From: Viola odorata
Taxonomy: Eukaryota; Streptophyta; Magnoliopsida; Malpighiales; Violaceae
Direction of reading: 5' to 3'
Assembly (NCBI GenBank): GCA_963691705.1
Contig: OY829537.1
Span: 18,848,078-18,912,077 of the forward strand
Length of the DNA: 64,000 bases
Shown: positions 54,494-64,000 of the stretch, one piece after another
Numbering within the stretch: position 1 is the first letter of the stretch
How the letters are laid out: the number at the start of each line of letters is the position of its first letter
Translations under genes and position numbers: made by a program
The notes under the pieces: model-generated
Told to the model about the DNA's origin: nothing
The model's database searches: none
Seen by the model: the letters and a program-made list of their open reading frames with translations, nothing else

Positions 54494-57400
54494 TTATGTA
54501 AAGTTGATAAGCAATACATCTGCTCTTGGGTGATATAGCTTTAGGTGGGCTATATTCCAAGAGTTAGGTAGGGGCGTGCCGTTAAGCTCTTCTAGCTGAT
54601 AGGCACCTTTGCCGATTACTCGGACGACCCGGAAGGGCCCGTCCCAGTTGGGGCAGAGCTTTTTTATTAGTGGACCTATGGCTTCCTTGCTGCGCAGTAC
54701 CAGGTCGTTTGCCTTTAGTAACCGTTCCTTGACCCTTCGGTTATGATATTTGGCCATCTTCCTTTTGTAAAGTAGTGTTTTCATCAAGGTTTGCTCATGT
54801 AGTTCTGGTAGTAGGTCAAGCCGTTCCCTGAGCCTGTCTTCGTTCTGCTCCGTATTGAAGTAGTCAATACGGAGGCTAAGGGCCCCGATTTCTACCGGGG
54901 TCACGGCCTCGGTACCGTAGGTTAGGGCGAAGGGGGTTTCTCCCGTGCTGGCCTTGATTGTCATTCGGTAGGCCCACATGACGTACGGTAGCTCGTCTGC
55001 CCATTTCGTGCGTGCTCCTTCCAAGTTTCTTTTTATTCCGCCTAATATGGTTCTGTTGGTGACTTCTGTTTGTCCGTTGGTCTGGGGATGGGCTACGGAG
55101 GAGAATCTTTGCTCAATCCCAAATTCTTCGCAATGGTTTTTGAAGTAGCCGCTAGTGAACTGCGTGCCGTTGTCGCTGATTAGGATCCTTGGGATCCCGA
55201 AGCGTAGGATCACTTGATTTTTGAAAAATTCCCAAGATTTTTCTGCTGTGATTTTTGGGATGGCCTCCGCTTCCGACCACTTGGTGAAGTAGTCCACCGC
55301 TAGGATGACGTACTTTAACTGTGGGTGGGCCTCTGGGAAAGGTCCCATGATGTCGATTCCTCATTGAGCGAATGGGCAGGGGCCGACTATTGCTGATATT
55401 TCCGTTGCCGGTTGCCGTGGGATTCTTCCGAATTCTTGGCACTTTTGGCAGGTCCTAACGAAGAGGTCACAGTCCCTTCAGATCGTTGGCCAGTAGAATC
55501 CATTACGGAGGACCTGTGCTGCCATGGTCCCTCCGGAGGCGTGCATGTCGCAGATGCCCTCGTGGATTTCCCGTAGGGTATAGTTGCCCTCTTCTTCCGA
55601 TAGGCATTTGGCTACTGGGTGTGAGAAACATCGACGGATGAGTTCTCCGTCGAACATGGAGCATCTTGCTGCTCGTTTAAGGATTTTCATCTTTGCTGAG
55701 GGTTCAGTTGGCAAAGTGTTGTGTTTGAGATATTTGATGACGGGCGTGCGCCAGTCGTTTTCGTTCTCTTCTATGCACAAGGTGAGTTGTTCCTCCATGA
55801 ATGAGGGGTTTAGGATTTCCTCCATCATAACGTCCTTCGGGATGGCGGCGTTAGGGTCTGCGGCCAGTTTTGCGATCTCATCGGCTTCGGTGTTTTCTTC
55901 CCTCTGGATGTGTTTAATGTTTACCCGAATGCCCTGTTCATCGATGGATGCTAGTTCTTTCCTGGCTTTTGCGAGGTATCGGATTATTGTGGCGTCCTTT
56001 GCCTGGGCATGGCCGTTGACCTGATCAACTATCAGTTTTGAGTCGCCGTACAACTCTAGATGCGGCTCTTCGGTTTTGTTCTGCTCGCGTCTTGCCGCTA
56101 GGCCTTTCCCGATACGTAGGCCAGCTAAGAGCGCCTCGTATTCCGCCGCGTTGTTTGACAGCGGCTTTGAAATCCTCAAGGCGTAGCGCAGTTTGAGCCC
56201 TTCGGGTCCGGAAGCAATGATGCCTGCCCCGGCCGAGTTAAGGTTTTTGGCTCCGCCGACGAAGATGGCCCATCTGTCTCCCTCTATGGGGTAGGGTGGG
56301 TCCGTGTCTTCGAGGTCAGTTGTTTTCGGGTCAGGGGACGGCTCTCCCGAGAACGTGCATTCGGCGATGAAGTCGGCCAATGGTTGTGCTTTGATCAATG
56401 ACCTCAATTGGTACTGGAGGCCGTGTTGCTCTAGCTCGACACCCCAGATGACCATTCGGCCTGAAGTTTCCAGTTTTTTGAAGATTTTTCATAACGGTTG
56501 GTCCGTTATGACGATGACCGAATGCGCCTGGAAGTAGCGTGTCATCTTCCGAGTTGCTTGTATCAGGGCGAGGGCTATTTTCTCCACTCGGCTGTATCGC
56601 AATTCTGCGTCTTTTAAGATTTTGCTGATGAAGTATATAGGCTTGTGGACGCCCGCTTCATCTCATACCAGAACGGCACTGATTGCCTCATCGGCTGCCC
56701 CTAGGTACAAGAATAGGACATCCCCCTGCTCTGGCCGTTTGAGCAGTAGGTTGGATGTTAGATAGTCTTTCAAATCTGAGAAGGCGTTTTCGCAGTCTTC
56801 GGTCCATCCGAATAGGGCTTTCTTTCGAATGAGTTTGAAGAAGGGGAGGCATCGTTCGCCTTGCTTGGCGATGAAACGGCTTAGGGCTATCGCTCTACCC
56901 GTGAGTCGCTGGACTTCGTTGATATTCCGTGGAGATATCATGTCGTGGATGGCTTTTAGTTTAACGGGGTTGGGTAGGATCCCTTCTCGGCTGACGACGT
57001 ATCCCAGGAATTTTCCCGTCTGGAAAGCGAACATGCATTTGTTCTGGTTAAGTTTCATGCCGTACGTGCGCATGGTTTGGAAGGTTTCCGCTAGGTCGAT
57101 CAGGTGGTTCTCAAAGCTCTTGCTCTTCACCAGCATGTCGTCGACATATACCTCGAGATTTCGGCCCAGTTGGTCCTTGAAGATTTTGTTGGCCGTTCGT
57201 TGGAAGGTTGCCCCTGCGTTTTTCAAGTCGAAGGGCATGGCGCGGTAACAGTACGTTCCGGTTGGTGTTACGAAAGCCGTTTTTTCCTCGTCTTTCACGG
57301 CCATCGGGATTTGGTGGTATCCTGAATTTGCGTCCAGGGAGCTCAGGAATTCGTAGCCTGCCGTTCGATCTACCAATTGTTCGATTTGGGGCAGAGGGAA

Positions 57401-60357
57401 GCAGTCTTTCGGGCACGCTTCATTAAGGGAGGTGAAGTCGATGCACATTCTCCACTCTCCGTTTGCTTTGGGGACCACCACTGGGTTAGCCAGCCAAGGC
57501 GGGTATTGAACTTCCCTGATAAAGTTTGCCCGTAGGAGTCGGGTTACTTCCTTTTCTATGGCGTCGGCCTTTTCTCTAGAAAAGGCTCTGCGCTTCTGCT
57601 GCACTGCTTTGGCCTCCGGGTTCACATTCAACCGGTGTTCGGCCACCTCCTTGGATATTCTGGGCATGATAGTGGTGGTCCACGCGAACTCCCCTTTGCA
57701 TTTGTTTAACAATCGGGCCAGCAGTTGTTGTTCCGTTGGGCTTAGCCTTTCGCTAAGCAAGAAGTGTTCATCTGGCATCCCTTCCACTGGTGCTGATATC
57801 ATATTCTCCAGCGGTTGGGTTCGCCTCTCGTCGTCCCCAGCTTCCAGGGGGTCGTTTGCTATACAAACATATTCGTCGCACTCCCCGCCAATCATGGTGA
57901 GGTAGCATTCGGCGGCTATCTTCTGGTCACCTCCGATGGTGACAACGCCATCCCATGAAGGGAACTTCATTTTCAGGTGCCGTTGGGAGATAACGACACC
58001 GAAAGTGTTCAGGAACGGGCGCCCGAGGATGGCGTTGTAGGGTAGGTTGAGGTCGATTATCATGAACAGCTGCAGCTCCGACCTTCGTGAGGTATCCTCT
58101 CGGAAGCGCACCGATAGGAGGGTGACTCCTACTATCGGAATAGCGACCCCGTCAACTCCGATGATGGGCTTCTGGCAGGGCGCTAATTCCGATTCCGGTC
58201 TCTTCATGATCTCGTATGCCCCTAGAGAGAGCAAGCTGACAACGCTTCCGTTGTCCACAAGGGTTCTTCTTACCCCGAAGTCTTCGACGAACATCGTGAT
58301 CACGAGGGCGTCGTTCTGCGGGTACCTTACCCCTTGGCAGTCCTCCTCGGAGAAAGATAACGCCATTCGGTCCAGGAAGTTGAAACCGCTATCGTCGATC
58401 GTTGGTAGTGGGCGCTTTCGCTTATCGCCCATGGGGGTTTCGGGAGGGTTTATGGCCCAACCAGCAATGAAATTAATCATGTTGTCCCCATTTTTGGTGG
58501 TCAGCAGTACCTCTCTTCCTTTCGGACGGGGTATTGAAATGGCGTTCGGGCCGGTAGCGATTTACTTTTCGCTTCGTCCCGGCCCTAAGGCGGGCGTGCC
58601 GTTGACCTGCTGTGGTCGTGGGTCGTATTCGGGTAGGTGGCCTCCCTCTATCAGTCGTTCGATGGCCGATTTCAAGGATCGACATCCTTCGGTATCATGG
58701 CCGTTTGCTTTGTGAAAACGACAATAGAGGCCTCGGTTGCCCTCGACGACATCGCCGGGTCGGGTGTAAGGGTATCGGATGGGCAGGCCTTTGCTCTCGA
58801 TGACGGCTAGGATTTCTGCGCTCCGTCCTAGAGTGAAACTGGTGTTGTGCGTTGTATACGTCTGTCTACCGGGCTGGAGGTTCCTTTCCCTGCCCGTATG
58901 TCTCCTCTGTCGTGTTTCGACCCTTCGGGTCTTATATCCCGCGGCCGGATATTCCCTTGCTTGTTCCGCTGGAGTGGTTGTCTCTCGTGCCGTTGTTTGG
59001 GAGGAGGTGTCGCAGCCTTGTCCCCTCAGGAAGTCTTCCTCCTCCATTTTGATGTATTTGTTCGCCTTGGCTCACAAAAGGTCTAAGGTTGGTGGGGGGT
59101 CGGTGGTGAGTAGATCCCCTAGCTTGTTATACCCGCAGTTCCTTCTTAATGCCTCCGTTGCGAAGTCGACGGTGGCGTCGGTCGTTTGGCCAAGCTCGGC
59201 GTTGAACTGTTCGAGGTATGCTTTAAGGGATTCGTCCTCTCCCCGAATGACGTCAAAGAGCGCCGCGGAGGTTTTCTTCAGAGGGATCGCCGTGCTGAAT
59301 CGGCTTAGGAATTTCCTTTCTAACTTTGCGAAGCTATCGATCGAGCCTGGTGGTAACGCTTCATACCACGTGCTGGCTATCCCGGCTAGGGAAAGCACGA
59401 AGATTTGGCACAACGCCTCGTCCCTTGAGGTCTGGAAGGCCACTTGGTTTTTGACCCGCGTTAGATGGATAACGGGGTTAGTCAGGCCGGCGTAGACGTC
59501 CGCTGGTATCTTGGTCCGTCGATCGACCTTGTGCTTTCGGACCCGATGGGTTAAGGGGCTTTTCGGATTCCCGTCCCGCTCCTTCCAGCCGCTGAATGAC
59601 ACGGATCGGGGGCGTTCTTCCTTTACGCCCGCTGGGTATCGTTCTTTGTGGTCCCGGTGGGGCTCCGGACCGAGTTGTCGGCTCCTCTGCCCTTCGCACC
59701 CTCCTAGGTTAGGTTCCCAGGAGGGCTGGTAGGCCGCATGACGTTGGTTATACGGGTCGTACTCGCCGAACAGGCTGTCGGGATAACATCTTGGCGCAAA
59801 CGGAGGGAACGTTGGGGGCACGTATTCTTCCGTCAGCCCGTGTGGGTGGGGCCCGGGGGTCGCTGGCCGAGGGTCAGTAAAGGTGTGTGGATCGGTGAAA
59901 GGCTGTGGGGCCGGGGGTATAGAGGGTCCTGGGGGGTTCGCCCGTTGGGGGATCCCTGCGGCCAGTATGGCCAAGATCTGGTCTATCCTTTGGTGTAGGA
60001 GGGTTGTCTCGGATTGGGGAAGGATGGGGTTGGGAGCGCCAACTCTAGGTGCCTCCGTGGCAGGAGCGTCGGTCGTTGCGCCGGTGCAGGGGTTATCCCA
60101 TTGGTAAGCCGCAGGGGGGGCGAGTTGTTGGCCTCGAACCTATCGTCCATCGCTATCGGTCGACCCATTCTTCGAGCAGCAGAAAAGTCTAGTCGGCGGC
60201 CTAGAGGCGCCGTTGGGGCCCTTGGGGGTGCCTGGTGGATTTCCGACCGTGGGGCACGGGGTGGATTTGTGTAGAAATCGTGGAGAGGTGTCTCCGTTTC
60301 TTCGAAAGGCGCGAAGGGTTGAGGGCTTCGGGGGGATAGGTTACGGGGGGATGTCAT
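54494..60357 (-). pseudogene. gag-pol polyprotein of the Tat-type retrotransposon, with internal stops
   Basis: One minus-strand frame runs from about 60090 to 54494. The Gag N-terminus (from 60357) is in a different frame, indicating one frameshift near 60090-60115. Domains in order: Gag (TRVKNQVAFQTSRDEALC, 59600-59072), a zinc-knuckle-like [14 protein letters not shown] near 58700, protease with VDNGS, RT with YVDDML near 57140, a first RNase H to about 56490, a second RNase H (AIFVGGAKN, where the usual first catalytic Asp is Gly; NNAAEYEAL; YGDSKLIVDQ), and integrase with HEGICDMH and CQKC, then VDYFTKW, ISDNGTQF and TEVTNRT. In-frame stops lie at 59072-59074, 58562-58564 (between gag and protease, possibly natural), 56663-56665, 56489-56491, 55478-55480 and 55361-55363. 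The copy cannot make full Pol. Confidence 0.92.
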
Positions 60358-60429
60358 TGCACAGAGCGTGTTGTTCGGTGTTGGGGTGGGTGAGCCTGGA
60401 TCTCAAGGTAGACTCACTTAAAGATCTCC

Positions 60430-60453
60430 AAACTCTCAACGAGAGCACCAATA
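60430..60453 (-). other. Probable primer binding site region
   Basis: Directly inside the 5' LTR, the minus strand reads TATTGGTGCTCTCGTTGAGA. TGG two or three bases inside the LTR is the usual start of a tRNA primer site. I did not identify the tRNA. Confidence 0.5.
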
Positions 60454-60663
60454 TGATAATCTGTGAGACGGGGTGAGGGTTCTTTGGTAATTGCGTTGGG
60501 TAGGGTGAACCTGCTTGCGGCGGGGTACCTGAAAAAGCACCGGAGGGGGCCTCCGGCGTAGAGGCTCCGACGGTCAAGTTAGTGCGAGCAATATGAGCAA
60601 TGCAGGATTTTAGTGAGTAGTGCAGTGTTTTTGGCTTACCTCCCGTGAGTGGGGGATGGGGGG

Positions 60664-60673
60664 GTATTTATAG
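60664..60673 (-). promoter_or_regulatory. TATA box of the 5' LTR
   Basis: CTATAAATAC on the minus strand. Transcription would start near 60635 and run toward gag. Confidence 0.6.
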
Positions 60674-60696
60674 GCTTTCCTCATCCAAGTTGGTGG

Positions 60697-60741
60697 GACA
60701 CGTGTCGCCATGGAGCCGTGTCCGTTAACGGGACACGTGTC
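60697..60741. promoter_or_regulatory. Two perfect G-box palindromes in LTR U3
   Basis: GACACGTGTC occurs at 60697-60706 and 60732-60741, 35 bp apart, 25-70 bp upstream of the LTR TATA box. Such ACACGTGTC sites are bound by bZIP (ABRE-type) and bHLH factors. Confidence 0.6.
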
Positions 60742-60870
60742 GCGCCCAGACGCGTCGGGTGTCCGTTGGGCCTAAAGGTGGCCGTTGGCCCGGAGAAGCG
60801 TGCTGACCCGGTTTGGATGGGAGGAAAGGTCTGCGATGCCCCTGAAGTCTGATTATGTATTATCACATAT

Positions 60871-61414
60871 AATTTACATAAAAAATGTTAGATTTCAGAG
60901 AACTTGGGAAGTTTCATCCGTGTGGCATTGTTAGTGGGATAATGCACCCTAACGTGTTTTTCATTTAAATAAAATCCTTAATGTTCGTATTTGTAGACCG
61001 ATTAGGTCCTTTATGTGTCCAAAAATTCGACGTCGCAACTTATTTCATTTTCTACTCACTCCGTCTTCAAATTGACCAAGCCGGTCGGTTTACCGGTTGT
61101 GTAAGAACTAGTCGAATTGAGCGGTTTTGACCAATCATGATACATAACCGGTGTATTAAACTGAATCGAACTAAAAATCTCTTTAAGTTGTGCCAGTTCG
61201 TCGGTCAACTACTGGATCGGTCCGGTTTTTATAACATTTTAAAGGGTAACATATTAAAAATGCACGTTGGTACCTAGTGTGGTTAGTGGCGGAGCCTAGT
61301 TGAAGTTTTCGAGGGAGCTCCTTTTTCTTAAATTGTCAAATATGAACGATTAATAAAAAAATATTAAAACTTTAAGAATTGTTACTAGAGAATGGAAAAT
61401 TTTGCCCCATTTAG
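60871..61414. other. Intergenic, downstream of TBL copy 2
   Basis: Contains repeated ACCGGT and CGGTT phrases (about 61075-61230) but no terminus or coding frame that I recognise. Confidence 0.3.
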
Positions 61415-61941
61415 ATAGTGTTTGGCATTTCAAGTTGGGTTGGGTTGAATTGGAAAAGCTGGTATTGAGTGTTTGGGGTTAAGGGTTGAAGCCAGCTTTT
61501 TAGAAAGCTGGCTTCCTGGAACGGGTGCAACGCCTCACAAAGCTTGGTTTTCCTCAATGCAAAAAATTCCTGCAGTGGCAAACGCAGCACTGCGTTTGCA
61601 CCCCCTCTCTCTTATTTTTTTTTTTTCATTTTTTTTCATTTTTTTATTTTATATAATAGAACAAAATAAATTAAAAACTACCACAATAAAATCTCCATTT
61701 TAAAATAAGTAATTCTAGATCCACTTTTTCTATTTTTATTAATTTTTTAAAAATGGGTTTTATACTCCAACTATTTCATTTTTATAGTTTTACCAAACAC
61801 CAAAAATAACTTCTCGTTTCCCACAGCACTTTTAAGAAATGTTTACCAAACAGCATAATAGCTTTTCCAGAAGTACTTTTACCACATCACTTTTGTCACA
61901 GTACTTTTCGGACTAGAACCGGAACGCCAAACAGACCCTTA
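61415..61941. mobile_element. Possible hAT-like MITE (about 527 bp)
   Basis: The left end TTAGATAGTGTTTGGCATT and the reverse complement of the right end, TAAGGGTCTGTTTGGCGTT, are imperfect inverted repeats of a kind common in plant hAT MITEs. The interior repeats CCAAACACC and CCAAACAGC phrases. I could not define a target duplication, so the borders are approximate. Confidence 0.4.
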
Positions 61942-62239
61942 GTACTTAAGAATGTCATTGTCGTGGCTTATACTTTTCACCTTAACTAAGAGACTATTAG
62001 TTCGAGTTTCGTATTAACGAGTCGAATTCATATCAATATAATTAGTGGTAGGTCAATAAATTTAGTGATAATTATGAATTAGACGTTAAAAAAACCACTG
62101 GTATTAAAAAGAAAAGAAAACAACTCTCTTTGGAATGAAATGTAATAAAGATAAAACTTTATTTGATTTCTTCAGATATCCTTTTTACTCTTTTTGGACA
62201 AGATACCAATCCCGAATCATACGATTGGGATAACACGTG
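61942..62239. other. 3' flank of TBL copy 2
   Basis: AT-rich; no feature recognised. Confidence 0.3.
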
Positions 62240-63635
62240 TCAGGAATTCATAATATAAGCATAAAGGAGCTCATTCCAAACATCTGGGACACCAGGTAGG
62301 CACCAATGTATACAATCTGCATAACCTTTTGGGTTTGAAATCTCTTCTTCAGTTAATGGTTCCCATTGTTTTCTATAAATTGATGGATGACCTTCTTTTC
62401 TGTATTCTGTTAATTGTGTAATGTTAATCGTCTCTACCCTTAATCCTCTTGTTCTTAATCCATCAATTGTTTCCTCAACTACTCGCATAATTGCTGGGCA
62501 AGACCTCTTTCCATTGTACCCATCTTTGAAAATCTGCTCCTTCTCACCATAACAATTCTCATCTTTCACTCCACCCCATTCCTCAGCACTACAAGAAATT
62601 GAAAATTATTTTTTAGTATTGATCACCATAAAAAATATTACCTAAAGGAAAAAAAAAATAGACTCAACTGAAATCCAGTCTAACCTATCTAAAGTATCGA
62701 GTCTATTGAATATAAAAATTTAGATACACTAGGTATACTGAATACTCCGTACCTTTCCATACTAGAATTCGATAATTTTAAATCAATTGTCTATAACGTA
62801 TCAAATTTTAATCTGGAGAGATACCGAGTAATTGTTACTTTTATATACCTAAATATTGACTCCTTAACTACCCGTATAATGTTTTTTTGTCATAGTGTTT
62901 TGGTACAACGACTTAACATTACATAAAATATTCCTGAGAGATTACAATAGGGGGAAAGAAAATTATACTTTTCATGAGTTGGTGACAAGCTGACGAAGAA
63001 CAGCTGTGTTTTGGTTCTGTTGATATGAACTTCCAACCAATCAGCCCATGTCTTTAAAGCCATTTCATACACTCTTGGCATCTCTACATCTTTGTAAATC
63101 CCATCTTGTCTTTCAAATGATCCCCACCTGGAAAAAAAATGGCACCAAATTGTACCCCACATAAGTGTCGGTTTGGTCACCAATATTATTATTTGTAGCT
63201 CAATATGGTACTTGTACTTACAAAACTTTCATTTGGGCCCTTCTCCACCAAAGGTAGCTATTGAAAACAAGTATGTCTGCATCAGTCCAGTGCCTGGCAT
63301 GCTTTTCAATGGCTTGCACTCGAACAATCCTATTGGGTACCCGGTGGTTAAACGGATCGTCAGAGTTCGATTCTATAAGCAATGGCGCCCAGTAGAACTC
63401 AATCGTTGCATTATATTCCTTGATTAATCAAATTTAGCAGCTCGTTAAAAGGTTTTTATAGGAAGAAAAAAATGGAGAAGGTATAATTAGAAAACGCAAA
63501 AAAATTTGATCGAATTGATACAAACTCAAAGAGTTTATAGGCCCATGATGATTGGGCTGTGATGCCTTCCTTGAGCCCTCGATCAAACCCCATTATGAGG
63601 AAATATAAGAAAAAGAATAAAATAATTTGTTGAGA

Positions 63636-63668
<33 letters not shown>

Positions 63669-63914
63669 ACCTTAATCTGGCGCCTTAGACCAACTCGGCC
63701 ATCTCAACATTATTGAATAAGGAATGCAGAAATAAGGCTTACAATTATTCTAAAGGTGCTCAATGATCCATTTGTGTGCATGGATTTTAAAGCTGAAGGA
63801 ATGGAGGAATCCACGAGACAAACCATTGAAACCCACTGCCCTCTATTCAATGAGTCCCCTACAAACATCAGCCTCTTGTTCCTTAGCCTCTCAAGCAATG
63901 CTGTGGCATTGAAC
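62240..63914 (-). CDS. TBL xylan O-acetyltransferase-type protein, copy 2 (5' end outside window)
   Basis: Four exons are visible on the minus strand: 63914-63743, 63418-63222, 63127-62969 and 62588-62240, with consistent phases. The first two have exactly the same lengths (172 and 197 bp) as exons 3 and 4 of copy 1 and encode the same regions. [21 protein letters not shown] carries the GDS motif, [14 protein letters not shown] with LWWRRAQMK follows, and [18 protein letters not shown] carries DxxH. The last exon ends YAYIMNS. The missing N-terminal exons should hold the Golgi anchor. It is a paralogue of the gene at 45382-47878, likely from tandem duplication. A tRNA-Leu gene lies in the intron 63419-63742 on the same strand. 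Confidence 0.9.
63629..63708 (-). tRNA. tRNA-Leu (anticodon AAG)
   Basis: 80 nt on the minus strand. Acceptor stem GTTGAGA pairs with TCTCAAC, D arm GCC..GGC, anticodon stem CCAGA/TCTGG around the loop TTAAGGT (anticodon AAG, reads CUU), a class II variable arm (TCCGAAAGGGC) and T arm GTGGGTTCAAATCCCAC. A-box (TGGCCGAGTTGG) and B-box (GGTTCAAATCC) are intact and T-rich termination runs follow (TTTT about 20 nt downstream). No CCA is encoded, as usual for nuclear genes. It lies inside an intron of TBL copy 2, same orientation. Confidence 0.95.
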
Positions 63915-64000
63915 CTTATCGACAAGCAAACAAGAAAAAACAATCCACAAAAACCTCAAAAAAACATACACACTAGTCAAAAATCACAACCTGTAATAAG

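Larger units (their letters stand above)
48803..60865 (-). mobile_element. Ty3/gypsy LTR retrotransposon, Tat lineage, with antisense gene cluster (12.06 kb)
   Basis: The outer ends read TGATAATC at 48803 and ATTATCA ending at 60865. The 5-bp target duplication CATAT flanks both (48798-48802 and 60866-60870). gag-pol runs on the minus strand in the order gag, protease, RT, a first RNase H, a second (archaeal-type) RNase H, integrase. Dual RNase H and an antisense extra ORF between pol and the 3' LTR are Tat-lineage traits. The right (5') LTR is complete at 412 bp and the left (3') LTR keeps only its first 90 bp. Between integrase and the left LTR lie a 140-bp tandem repeat and three plus-strand genes. 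The insertion separates two TBL paralogues. Confidence 0.9.
60454..60865 (-). repeat. Right (5') LTR, complete, 412 bp
   Basis: Bounded by TGATAATC (60454) and ATTATCA (60865), with the 5-bp duplication outside. It contains a TATA box and G-boxes (separate entries). Its first 90 bp on the plus strand equal the truncated left LTR. Confidence 0.85.

Noticed and set aside
57558..57905. Plus-strand ORFs across the pol region, such as this one
   Set aside because: Antisense shadows of protease and RT coding sequence with no domain.

Overview
This window is nuclear DNA from a flowering plant, most likely a eudicot. The evidence is intron-rich genes with AT-rich introns, plant-only families (PRA1, an IMK2-type receptor kinase, a DTX44-type MATE carrier, a BZR1-like factor, TBL acetyltransferases), a MIR390 hairpin, and plant lineages of mobile DNA (DD39D mariner, Stowaway-like MITE, Pack-MULE, Tat-lineage Ty3/gypsy). 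I cannot name the species.

Layout. 1-6144: the right part of a large mariner-like element (MLE). It holds the 3' end of its transposase, a nested pogo/Tigger-like element (1133-3341, TA duplication) and two small cargo genes. 8459-9112: PRA1 gene. 10735-11444: Stowaway-like MITE. 12430-14981: IMK2-like pseudokinase receptor with mitotic-type promoter motifs. 15370-17877: a Mutator-type element with a 9-bp target duplication that carries a broken acyl-CoA oxidase exon. It ends 98 bp before the start codon of an Abraxas/FAM175-like gene (17976-19027). 21798-22238: short AP2/ERF (DREB2-type) gene. 22921-27325 (minus): 13-exon DTX44-type MATE transporter. 27326-37000: AT-rich gene desert whose only recognised gene is MIR390 (minus, about 29.4 kb). 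37116-42840: 18-exon BRCA2. 44173-44859: short BZR1-like factor with a terminal EAR motif. 45382-47878 (minus) and 62240 to beyond 63914 (minus): two related TBL xylan-acetyltransferase-type genes. The second has a tRNA-Leu(AAG) in an intron.

The two TBL genes are separated by a 12-kb Tat-type LTR retrotransposon (48803-60865, 5-bp duplication CATAT). Its gag-pol is on the minus strand and is broken by in-frame stops. Its other half carries three genes in the opposite direction (a two-exon Transposase_28-type gene and two short genes with their own TATA boxes) and a 140-bp tandem repeat rich in hairpins.

The most interesting observation is that the two short antisense genes of the retrotransposon (52289-52681 and 53050-53409) are related to each other and to the small gene at 4089-4457 inside the mariner-like element. 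This looks like an undescribed accessory gene family carried by both a class I and a class II transposon, each copy packaged with its own promoter. Other points worth a second look are the perfect MIR390 hairpin, the Pack-MULE abutting a host promoter, the tRNA in an intron, and the bias of gag-pol stop codons toward C-to-T changes.
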